Part shown: one piece after another, positions 1-5,753 of the stretch
Layout of the letters: every line of letters begins with the position of its first letter
Numbering within the stretch: the stretch's first letter is position 1
NCBI GenBank assembly: GCA_045588325.1
Contig: JAZNEA010000027.1
Span: forward strand, 1 to 27,740
Length of the DNA stretch: 27,740 bases
Source: RGIG7378 sp045588325
Lineage (GTDB): Bacteria; Bacillota; Clostridia; RGIG7378
Direction of reading: 5' to 3'
Program-made: the position numbers and the translations under genes
The notes under the pieces: model-generated
The model's input: only the letters and a program-made list of their open reading frames with translations
What the model was told of the DNA's origin: nothing
Database searches by the model: none

Positions 1-2
1 CC

Positions 3-2285
3 CTGGTATGTACAGCTTTCAACGCTGACTTTGACGGAGACCAGATGGCTGTTCACCTTCCTCTTAGTGCAGAGGCACAGGCTGAGGCAAGAGTTCTCAT
101 GTTGTCTGCCAACAACCTGTTAAAGCCTCAGGATGGTGCTCCTGTTACAGTTCCTACTCAGGATATGGTTTTGGGTATTTACTACCTGACCATGGCTAAG
201 GATGGCGAGCTGGGTGAGGGCAGAATGTTCTCCAGCGAGGACGAGATGCTCATGGCTTACCAGCAGAGAGAGGTTTCTGTACATGCTAAGATTAAGCTGA
301 GAGTTACTAAGGAGATTGATGGTCAGGTTAAGAGTGCCGTAATCGACACAACACCCGGTCGCACAATCTTTAACGGAATTATTCCTCAGGATCTGGGCTT
401 TATTGACAGAACAGTTCCTGGCAATGAGTTCCTGCAGGAAATCGACTTTGTAGTTGGTAAGAAGCAGCTGGGTAAGGTTATCGACAAGTGCATTAAGAAG
501 CATGGTACATCTGAGACTGCAGTCGTTCTCGACGAGGTCAAGAGAATGGGTTACAAGTACTCCACAAGAGCTGCTATCTCCATCTCCATCAGCGACATGG
601 TTGTTCCCGGAGACAAGGAACAGCTCCTCCGCGATGCTGAGGCCAAGGTTGAGTCCATCCAGAAGAGATACAGAAGAGGTCTTATCTCTGAGGAGGACAG
701 GTATAAGCAGGTTGTTGATACTTGGAACATGACTGTAGATAAGATTACAGATGCTTTGATGAAGAATCTGGATCAGTACAACCCCATCAGCATGATGGCA
801 GACTCTGGAGCTAGAGGTAACAAGCAGCAGATTAAGCAGCTGGCAGGTATCAGAGGTTTGTTCGCAGATACCAGCGGTAAGACAATCGATATCCCGATTA
901 AGTCCAACTTCCGTGAGGGTCTTAACGTTCTCGAGTTCTTCTTGTCATCTCACGGTACAAGAAAGTCTCTTGCTGATACAGCTTTGCGTACAGCTGACTC
1001 CGGTTACTTGACCAGAAGACTTGTAGACATTTCTCAGGACGTTATCGTAAACGAGGAGGATTGTGGTTCCGTACAGGGCCTGGAGGTTTCCAGAATTATG
1101 GATGGTTCCTCCGAGATCGTAACTCTGGCAGAGAGAATTGTTGGCAGATATGCTCTTGAGAATATCGTAGACCCTGCAACAGGTGAGGTTATTGTTGATA
1201 CAGACACAATCATCACATCTGATATTGCTGACAGAATTACTAAGGCAGGTATCGAGAAGGTTAAGATCAGATCTATCTTGGGCTGCCGTGCCAAGTCCGG
1301 CGTATGTTCCAAGTGCTATGGTGCAAACCTTGCAACAGGACAGCGCTGCAACATCGGCGAGGCTGTTGGTATTATCGCTGCTCAGTCCATCGGTGAGCCT
1401 GGTACTCAGCTTACAATGAGAACCTTCCATACAGGTGGTATTGCTGGAGACGATATTACACACGGTCTTCCCAGAGTTGAGGAGCTCTTTGAGGCTAGAA
1501 AGCCTAAGGGACTTGCGGTTATCTCTGAGATTGCTGGTAGAGTTGAGGTCAACGAAACCAACAAGAAGAAGCGTGAGATTACTGTTACCAACGACAGCGG
1601 CGAGAGCGAGAAGTACTCCATCCCCTTCGGTTCCAGAATTAAGGTTCTCGATGGCGATATGATTGAGGCTGGCGATCCTCTGACAGAGGGTTCACTTGAT
1701 CCTCACGACATCATGAGAATCAAGGGCGAGAAGGGCGTTCAGGACTACATGCTCCAGGAAGTACAGAAGGTTTACAGACTCCAGGGTGTAGGCATCAACG
1801 ACAAGCATATCGAGTGTATTGTTCGTCAGATGCTCCGCAAGGTAAGAGTTGCAAACCCCGGAGACACAGATATGCTCCCAGGTGGACTTATCGACAGACA
1901 GATCTTCGATGCTGGCAACGCCAAGGCACTTGCCGAGGACAAGAAGCCTGCTGAGGGTGAGATCACATTGCTGGGTATCACCAGAGCATCACTGTCCACA
2001 GACTCCTTCCTGTCTGCTGCATCCTTCCAGGAGACAACAAGAGTTCTTACCGAGTCCGCTATCTTGGGCAAGGTTGATCCTCTGGTTGGACTTAAGGAGA
2101 ACGTTATCCTTGGTAAGTTGATTCCTGCCGGTACTGGTATGAAGATGTACAAGGATATTACTGTAGTAAACAACCAGGAAGAGGTTGTTGAGGCAGAGAT
2201 TGACGCTGAGATCGAGGTAGTAGATGCTGCTGAGAACGCAGAGGAGATCGTTGTTGAGGCAGAGGTAGAAACAGCTGCTGAGTAA
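3..2285 (+). CDS. rpoC: DNA-directed RNA polymerase subunit beta' (3' part)
   Basis: This is the C-terminal 760 residues of RpoC, the catalytic subunit of RNA polymerase. The open frame runs in from the window edge, so the start lies upstream; a Firmicutes RpoC is about 1200 residues. The active-site magnesium loop NADFDGDQ is visible at residues 7-14 of the fragment. The second zinc site is present, with Cys codons at 1062, 1284, 1305 and 1314 (pattern C...C-x6-C-x2-C). The bridge-helix/trigger-loop region includes AAQSIGEPGTQLTMRTFHTGG-like sequence split around 1378-1440. The last 35 or so residues are a repetitive Glu/Ala/Val acidic tail, a variable part of the protein in Clostridia. An intrinsic terminator follows 20 nt after the stop. 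Identity is certain. Confidence 0.98.
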   Translation: MVCTAFNADFDGDQMAVHLPLSAEAQAEARVLMLSANNLLKPQDGAPVTVPTQDMVLGIYYLTMAKDGELGEGRMFSSEDEMLMAYQQREVSVHAKIKLRVTKEIDGQVKSAVIDTTPGRTIFNGIIPQDLGFIDRTVPGNEFLQEIDFVVGKKQLGKVIDKCIKKHGTSETAVVLDEVKRMGYKYSTRAAISISISDMVVPGDKEQLLRDAEAKVESIQKRYRRGLISEEDRYKQVVDTWNMTVDKITDALMKNLDQYNPISMMADSGARGNKQQIKQLAGIRGLFADTSGKTIDIPIKSNFREGLNVLEFFLSSHGTRKSLADTALRTADSGYLTRRLVDISQDVIVNEEDCGSVQGLEVSRIMDGSSEIVTLAERIVGRYALENIVDPATGEVIVDTDTIITSDIADRITKAGIEKVKIRSILGCRAKSGVCSKCYGANLATGQRCNIGEAVGIIAAQSIGEPGTQLTMRTFHTGGIAGDDITHGLPRVEELFEARKPKGLAVISEIAGRVEVNETNKKKREITVTNDSGESEKYSIPFGSRIKVLDGDMIEAGDPLTEGSLDPHDIMRIKGEKGVQDYMLQEVQKVYRLQGVGINDKHIECIVRQMLRKVRVANPGDTDMLPGGLIDRQIFDAGNAKALAEDKKPAEGEITLLGITRASLSTDSFLSAASFQETTRVLTESAILGKVDPLVGLKENVILGKLIPAGTGMKMYKDITVVNNQEEVVEAEIDAEIEVVDAAENAEEIVVEAEVETAAE

Positions 2286-2304
2286 TACCAATAATGTTAA
2301 TAGA

Positions 2305-2337
2305 GGATGCTCCTGATAAGTCAGGGGCATCCTTTTT
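2305..2337 (+). terminator. intrinsic terminator of rpoC
   Basis: A 12-bp stem (GGATGCTCCTGA against TCAGGGGCATCC, one G-U pair) with a TAAG loop is followed by five T. It lies 20 nt after the rpoC stop and should end the rpoBC transcript, separating it from the lipoprotein genes and the str cluster. Confidence 0.92.
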
Positions 2338-2371
2338 GTATGTCAGTAATGTGTGAGCTTTAACTAAAACA

Positions 2372-2399
2372 TTGACAGAAAAAAATACTGCTTTAAAAT
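2372..2399 (+). promoter_or_regulatory. sigma-A promoter of candidate small RNA
   Basis: A consensus -35 TTGACA (2372-2377) is followed after 16 nt by TAAAAT (2394-2399). Transcription would start near 2406. No convincing reading frame follows: the first ATG at 2405 ends after three codons. A terminator lies 85 nt on, so the likely product is a short RNA. Confidence 0.7.
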
Positions 2400-2405
2400 T
2401 ACATA

Positions 2406-2528
2406 TGAAAGGATAGCATCCTGATGGTCGAGACGAGAGTGTGTGACTGATTAGGAACAATTAACAATACAGTCTAACAGTAAGTTTTGCACAGAAAGGA
2501 TATAGGCCTTCTGTGCTTTTTGCTTTTT
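2406..2528 (+). ncRNA. candidate small RNA between rpoC and lipoprotein genes
   Basis: This roughly 120-nt unit is bounded by a near-consensus promoter and an intrinsic terminator and has no coding potential. It contains a small hairpin (GGAT/ATCC, about 2411-2421), a longer stem with ACTGATTAG (2446-2454) pairing with CTAACAGT (2474-2481) around one bulge, and the terminator stem. I do not recognise a known RNA family. It could instead be a leader for the downstream lipoprotein gene in which the terminator acts as an attenuator. Confidence 0.45.
2489..2528 (+). terminator. intrinsic terminator of candidate small RNA
   Basis: An 8-bp stem GCACAGAA/TTCTGTGC (2489-2496 and 2509-2516) is followed by TTTTT and, two bases later, a second TTTTT. 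It is the second terminator in the gap after rpoC, so a separate transcript probably ends here. Confidence 0.8.
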
Positions 2529-2599
2529 GGTGAACGAATTTGGTTAGCAATCGTCATATGTAGTAGATATAGGAAACTTACAAGTAATTTTTGATTAAT

Positions 2600-2614
2600 G
2601 TCCAGAATCTGGAC
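2600..2614. promoter_or_regulatory. 15-bp palindrome upstream of first lipoprotein gene
   Basis: GTCCAGAATCTGGAC is a perfect inverted repeat around a single central base. It ends 23 nt before the ATG of the first lipoprotein gene, just upstream of its ribosome binding site. It could be an operator for a dimeric repressor or a small hairpin in the 5' leader. The second lipoprotein gene has no copy. Confidence 0.35.
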
Positions 2615-2629
2615 AGGAAAGGAAGAGGT

Positions 2630-2729
2630 GCATTTACATGGATAATAGAATAAAACGACTCATTACAATATTAGCCATATGCCTGCTGCTGGTCTGTGTA
2701 TCGGCGTGCGGAATGGAGCCCACAACAGA
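2630..2729 (+). repeat. signal-peptide cassette, copy 1
   Basis: This 100-bp stretch covers the bases just before the ATG and the whole lipoprotein signal peptide of the first lipoprotein gene. It matches 3651-3750 at 96 of 100 positions, while the mature parts of the two proteins have diverged strongly. Confidence 0.9.
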
Positions 2730-3591
2730 CGATGGAACTCCGACGCCATCTCCTACAGCTACTGCCACACCTACACCAACTCCGGAGCCACAGGATGAAA
2801 GTATATTTAGTAACATCAAAAATATAAAGACAAAAAACTCACAAAATGTGGCTTTTGGTGCATATTGGATTGATACCCTAGATGAGTACAACAGCCTAGG
2901 TCTGGAAGAGGAGTACGACGAGAGCTTCTTCATGGATAAGGCGCTGTTTGTGCTTAAGACGGATTGGACCTCTGGTACACCGGATGTGACCTTGCTCCCC
3001 AACCCAATGATAGAGAATGGCGTGCTCTGTCCTGTGGTGAATGTACATCTTGACCAGGGCGATGTGAATGCCATAATGATGACCATGGTAATGACGGCAG
3101 AGGTAGACAAGGAGTACGCGGAGATGCCTATCGGCCAGATGAAGCTCTCTTTTAGTGGATCCTTCTATGAGAATGGGGATTATAGTAATGACTTCCTTTA
3201 TTTGTATGGAAGGGCATTCTGGGAAATAGAAGAAGTGGACGCAGAAAGACTAGAAGCTTTGGACTATGGTATACACTGGATAAATACCTTGGATGAGTAC
3301 AATAGCCTTGGACTGGATAAGGAGTACAGTGAACACTTTTTTAGCATATATTCCTTGCTGGTAGTCAAGACAGAGTGGGGCTCCTGCACCCCGAAGGTGA
3401 CATTATTGCCAGACCCAATAATAGAGGATGGCGTGCTACATCCTGTAATCAATGTCCATCTGGATAGCGATGTAGTAGAAGATTTAATGATGACTACCGT
3501 AATGATCGCATTGGCAGATAAGGAGTACGCAGAGATGCCTTTGGGAGAGGTTAGATTCACATATAGCGGAAATGTATATGAGGGTGAGTGA
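2638..3591 (+). CDS. lipoprotein with two copies of an unrecognised ~105-aa domain
   Basis: This 317-residue predicted lipoprotein is probably anchored to the outer face of the membrane. Residues 1-23 are a signal peptide, the lipobox is VSAC, and Cys24 would be lipidated. A Pro/Thr-rich linker (about 34-51) precedes two homologous domains at about 74-178 and 211-314. Both carry WI-x-TLDEYNSLGL, an FF-x(5)-L-x-V-x-KT-x-W strand pair, a P-x-IE-x-GVL-x-PV-x-NVHLD segment, DKEYAEMP and a closing YSG/FSG. I do not recognise the domain and propose no function. The frame stops at TGA 3589-3591, but the next 14 codons (to TAA 3634-3636) encode a tail matching the C-terminus of the downstream paralog, so the gene has probably been shortened by a nonsense change. 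An AGAGGTG sequence upstream is the likely ribosome binding site. Confidence 0.85.
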   Translation: MDNRIKRLITILAICLLLVCVSACGMEPTTDDGTPTPSPTATATPTPTPEPQDESIFSNIKNIKTKNSQNVAFGAYWIDTLDEYNSLGLEEEYDESFFMDKALFVLKTDWTSGTPDVTLLPNPMIENGVLCPVVNVHLDQGDVNAIMMTMVMTAEVDKEYAEMPIGQMKLSFSGSFYENGDYSNDFLYLYGRAFWEIEEVDAERLEALDYGIHWINTLDEYNSLGLDKEYSEHFFSIYSLLVVKTEWGSCTPKVTLLPDPIIEDGVLHPVINVHLDSDVVEDLMMTTVMIALADKEYAEMPLGEVRFTYSGNVYEGE

Positions 3592-3636
3592 AATAGAGAG
3601 CATACCTTCTATGTCGAGATGGACGGGAACGGGTAA
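3592..3636 (+). pseudogene. in-frame conserved tail beyond the TGA of the first lipoprotein gene
   Basis: Read in the same frame after TGA 3589-3591, these bases give NREHTFYVEMDGNG and then TAA. The paralog ends ENKQHTFYVDMTGDK. The shared HTFYV-x-M segment, with 15 identical bases gcataccttctatgt, indicates that the tail was once translated. It is now separated from its gene by one stop unless read-through occurs. Confidence 0.7.
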
Positions 3637-3650
3637 TTGATAAAAAGGAG

Positions 3651-3750
3651 GCATTTACATGGATAATAGAATGAAACGACTTATTACAATATTAGCGATT
3701 TGCCTGCTGCTGGTCTGTGTATCGGCGTGCGGAATGGAGCCCACAACAGA
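3651..3750 (+). repeat. signal-peptide cassette, copy 2
   Basis: This is the second copy of the 100-bp cassette that begins the upstream lipoprotein gene, differing at four positions. It includes the bases around the start codon and codons 1-30, which suggests recent duplication or gene conversion limited to the secretion signal. Confidence 0.9.
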
Positions 3751-4576
3751 TTCCGGAATTGTTTTCACCAACATCCAAAATTCAGAGACGCTAGGTATGA
3801 ATGCTTTTGACGAGGGCCCACACTGGATCAAATCCCTGGACGAATACGAGCAACTGGGTCTTGCTAAGGAGTACGAGGAAAGCTTCTTTGAGGACAAGGT
3901 CCTGTTTGTGCTGGTAATCGAATGGCCATACTATGGAGACAAGAGGACGTTGACAGCCAATCCGGTAATAGAGGATGGCACTTTGTTCCCTGTGATAAAT
4001 ATCCATAATGATAGCACCGATGTAGCACCTGCGTTTTCGACAACCATAATGCTTGCAGAGGTGGACAAGGAATACGCAGATATGCCTGTAGGTGAGCCTA
4101 GATTTACATATAGCGGAAAGGGTTATGATTACAAAAACCAGTTTGTATTCCATAGAGTAGATTACGTAAATCCCAGCGAGGCGCATGAGTTGCAAAAACT
4201 GGGTTACGGCATTCACTGGGTAAAGACCTATGAGGAGTACCGCAACCTTGAATGGGAAGGATATCTGGATGAGGCGTTTTTTGAGGACAACGTATTGCTG
4301 TTTATTAAGACAGAATGGTCATCCAGCACTCCGTCAATTACATTGATCCGCGAACCTGTTGTAGAGGGAAATGTGTATCATCCCGTGTTGAACGTCCATG
4401 TTAAACGAGACGCGTTTGATGAGGCCATGAGCACCTCGATAATATATGTTAAAGTGGAAAAGAAGTACGAAGACGTGACTATAGGAGATATAAAGTTTTC
4501 ATATAGTGGTGCCTTTTACGAAAAGGAGGAAAACAAACAGCATACCTTCTATGTGGACATGACGGGGGACAAATAA
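3659..4576 (+). CDS. paralogous lipoprotein with two copies of the same domain
   Basis: This 305-residue predicted lipoprotein is the tandem paralog of the preceding gene. Residues 1-23 form a nearly identical signal peptide, and Cys24 lies in VSAC. The Pro/Thr linker is absent. Two domains lie at about 53-153 and 183-285, each with HWI/HWV-K-x-x-EY, an FFED hydrophobic strand, E-W, a P-V-[IV]-E segment, PV-[IL]-N-[IV]-H, a K-x-Y-x-[DE] segment and YSG. The tail HTFYVDMTGDK follows. The ribosome binding site AAGGAGG (3645-3651) lies 7 nt before the ATG and is stronger than that of the first gene. The two genes lie 67 nt apart with no terminator between them and are probably cotranscribed. Many ATA codons distinguish the pair from the neighbouring ribosomal protein genes. 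Function unknown. Confidence 0.87.
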   Translation: MDNRMKRLITILAICLLLVCVSACGMEPTTDSGIVFTNIQNSETLGMNAFDEGPHWIKSLDEYEQLGLAKEYEESFFEDKVLFVLVIEWPYYGDKRTLTANPVIEDGTLFPVINIHNDSTDVAPAFSTTIMLAEVDKEYADMPVGEPRFTYSGKGYDYKNQFVFHRVDYVNPSEAHELQKLGYGIHWVKTYEEYRNLEWEGYLDEAFFEDNVLLFIKTEWSSSTPSITLIREPVVEGNVYHPVLNVHVKRDAFDEAMSTSIIYVKVEKKYEDVTIGDIKFSYSGAFYEKEENKQHTFYVDMTGDK

Positions 4577-4578
4577 CC

Positions 4579-4610
4579 GGCAAAATCACTAAGTTTTGCC
4601 TCTAGCTTAG
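4579..4610 (+). promoter_or_regulatory. two mutually exclusive small hairpins after the lipoprotein pair
   Basis: GGCAAAA (4579-4585) can pair with TTTTGCC (4594-4600). CTAAG (4589-4593) can pair with CTTAG (4606-4610). The two stems overlap and cannot form together. No T-run follows, so this is not a standard terminator, and it may only protect the 3' end. Confidence 0.3.
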
Positions 4611-4624
4611 CCTAATATTTATTG

Positions 4625-4653
4625 TTGACAGGCCGTATATGAGATGATAAACT
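4625..4653 (+). promoter_or_regulatory. probable rpsL (str operon) promoter, overlapping a terminator
   Basis: Consensus TTGACA (4625-4630) is followed after 17 nt by TAAACT (4648-4653). A start near 4660 would lie 50 nt before the rpsL ATG. The -10 lies in the loop and start of the second arm of the terminator at 4631-4669, so transcripts beginning here would lack the first arm and escape termination. Confidence 0.6.
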
Positions 4654-4669
4654 CATATGCGGCCTTTTT
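4631..4669 (+). terminator. intrinsic terminator of the lipoprotein operon
   Basis: A 13-bp stem (GGCCGTATATGAG against CTCATATGCGGCC, one G-U pair) with an 8-nt loop is followed by TTTTT. It lies 40 nt before rpsL and would insulate the str cluster from the lipoprotein genes. Confidence 0.9.
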
Positions 4670-4708
4670 AGGTCGCTTATATTTTTGCGGAAAGGAGGAC
4701 CGGTATTC

Positions 4709-5131
4709 ATGCCAACAAACAACCAATTGGTTAAGAAGGGCAGAGGCTCTAAGGTTTATAAGTCCAAGTCTCCTGCACTGCAGAGCACATTCAATTCATT
4801 GAAGAAGGTTTCTGTAGCTCAGAGCTGCCCCCAGAAGCGTGGTGTTTGCACACAGGTTAAGACAACTACACCTAAGAAGCCTAACTCAGCTCTTCGTAAG
4901 ATCGCTAAGGTTAGATTCACAAATGGTGCAGAGGCTCTCGTATACATCCCTGGCATCGCTCATAACCTTCAGGAGCACAGTGTTGTTCTTGTAAGAGGCG
5001 GTAGGGTTAGAGACCTGCCCGGTGTTAGATACCACATCATTCGCGGTACATTGGATACAGCAGGCGTTGCAAAGAGAATGCAGTCTCGTTCTAAGTACGG
5101 TGCGAAGAGACCGAAGCAGAGCGCAAAGTAA
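4709..5131 (+). CDS. rpsL: 30S ribosomal protein S12
   Basis: S12 is a decoding-centre protein of the small ribosomal subunit. The start is placed at ATG 4709 (MPTNNQLVKKGR), giving 140 residues, because this matches the family N-terminus and lies 10 nt after AAAGGAGG (4691-4698). The frame is open further upstream to 4685, but that extension has no counterpart in the family. The signature PQKRGVC, the loop TTPKKPNSALRK with the lysines that contact the decoding site, NLQEHSVVLVRGGRVRDLPGVRYH and SKYGAKRPK are all visible. The streptomycin-contact lysines are wild type. It is the first gene of the str cluster, followed by rpsG after 127 nt. Confidence 0.97.
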   Translation: MPTNNQLVKKGRGSKVYKSKSPALQSTFNSLKKVSVAQSCPQKRGVCTQVKTTTPKKPNSALRKIAKVRFTNGAEALVYIPGIAHNLQEHSVVLVRGGRVRDLPGVRYHIIRGTLDTAGVAKRMQSRSKYGAKRPKQSAK

Positions 5132-5199
5132 GTTGCTCGCTAGTTTACGCGCATGATACAAATGGTCCCTTTTATATAGGGAAATGTGTCGGCGCTTAT

Positions 5200-5218
5200 C
5201 GCACGAAATGGTCGTGCG
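5200..5218 (+). promoter_or_regulatory. hairpin in the rpsL-rpsG spacer
   Basis: A perfect 7-bp stem CGCACGA/TCGTGCG closes a 5-nt loop and has no T-run after it. A second weaker stem, CCCT/AGGG, lies at about 5167-5182. The 127-nt spacer is long for adjacent ribosomal protein genes. In E. coli the equivalent spacer binds S7 to regulate the operon; whether that applies here is unknown. Confidence 0.4.
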
Positions 5219-5258
5219 AGTACCTTGATATCAATTATCGAAGAAGGAGGGAAGAAAA

Positions 5259-5729
5259 GTGCCTAGAAAAGGACATACACCCAAAAGAGACGTGTTGCCT
5301 GATCCTATGTACAACGATATCGTTGTAACAAAGCTTGTCAATAACGTTATGGAGAGCGGTAAGAAGGGCGTTGCCCAGCAGATCGTTTACGACGCTTTTG
5401 ACATTGTTAAGGAGAAGACATCCAAGGAGCCCCTTGATGCATTCTATGAGGCTCTGAACAATGTAATGCCTGTATTGGAGGTTAAGGCCAGGAGAGTTGG
5501 TGGTTCAAACTACCAGGTTCCCATGGAGGTTAGACCCGAGAGAAGGCAGGCTCTTGGCTTGAGGTGGCTTGTAGGAGCTGCTAGAAAGCGTAATGAGAGA
5601 ACAATGAAGGAAAGACTTGCAGGCGAGATCGTTGATGCTATCAACAGCACCGGCGGCGCTTACAAGAAGAAGGATGATACCCACAAGATGGCAGAGGCCA
5701 ATAAGGCATTTGCTCATTACAGATGGTAA
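5259..5729 (+). CDS. rpsG: 30S ribosomal protein S7
   Basis: S7 is a primary 16S rRNA-binding protein that nucleates assembly of the 30S head. The 156-residue length is normal. The start is GTG 5259, 8 nt after AAGGAGG (5244-5250), giving MPRKGHTPKRDVLPDP as in the family. The segments VTKLVNNVMESGKK, VLEVKARRVGGSNYQVP, RR-x-x-LGLRWLV and KKDDTHKMAEANKAFAHYRW are the standard S7 blocks. fusA starts 24 nt after its stop, so the two are cotranscribed. Confidence 0.97.
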   Translation: MPRKGHTPKRDVLPDPMYNDIVVTKLVNNVMESGKKGVAQQIVYDAFDIVKEKTSKEPLDAFYEALNNVMPVLEVKARRVGGSNYQVPMEVRPERRQALGLRWLVGAARKRNERTMKERLAGEIVDAINSTGGAYKKKDDTHKMAEANKAFAHYRW

Positions 5730-5753
5730 TATCGGAAGAGGGAGATTAACTAA

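Noticed and set aside
2411..2440. Hammerhead-like CTGATG core followed by a short stem and CGA
   Set aside because: The hammerhead core needs CTGATGA, GAAA and a cleavage site before stem I. Here the ninth base is G, GAAA is replaced by GAGAG, stem II would have a 2-nt loop and no UH site precedes the first stem.
3589..3591. TGA as selenocysteine or reassigned codon
   Set aside because: TGA ends other genes here in the normal way (for example 18358-18360), there is no Cys in the paralog at this position and no SECIS-like hairpin right after it.
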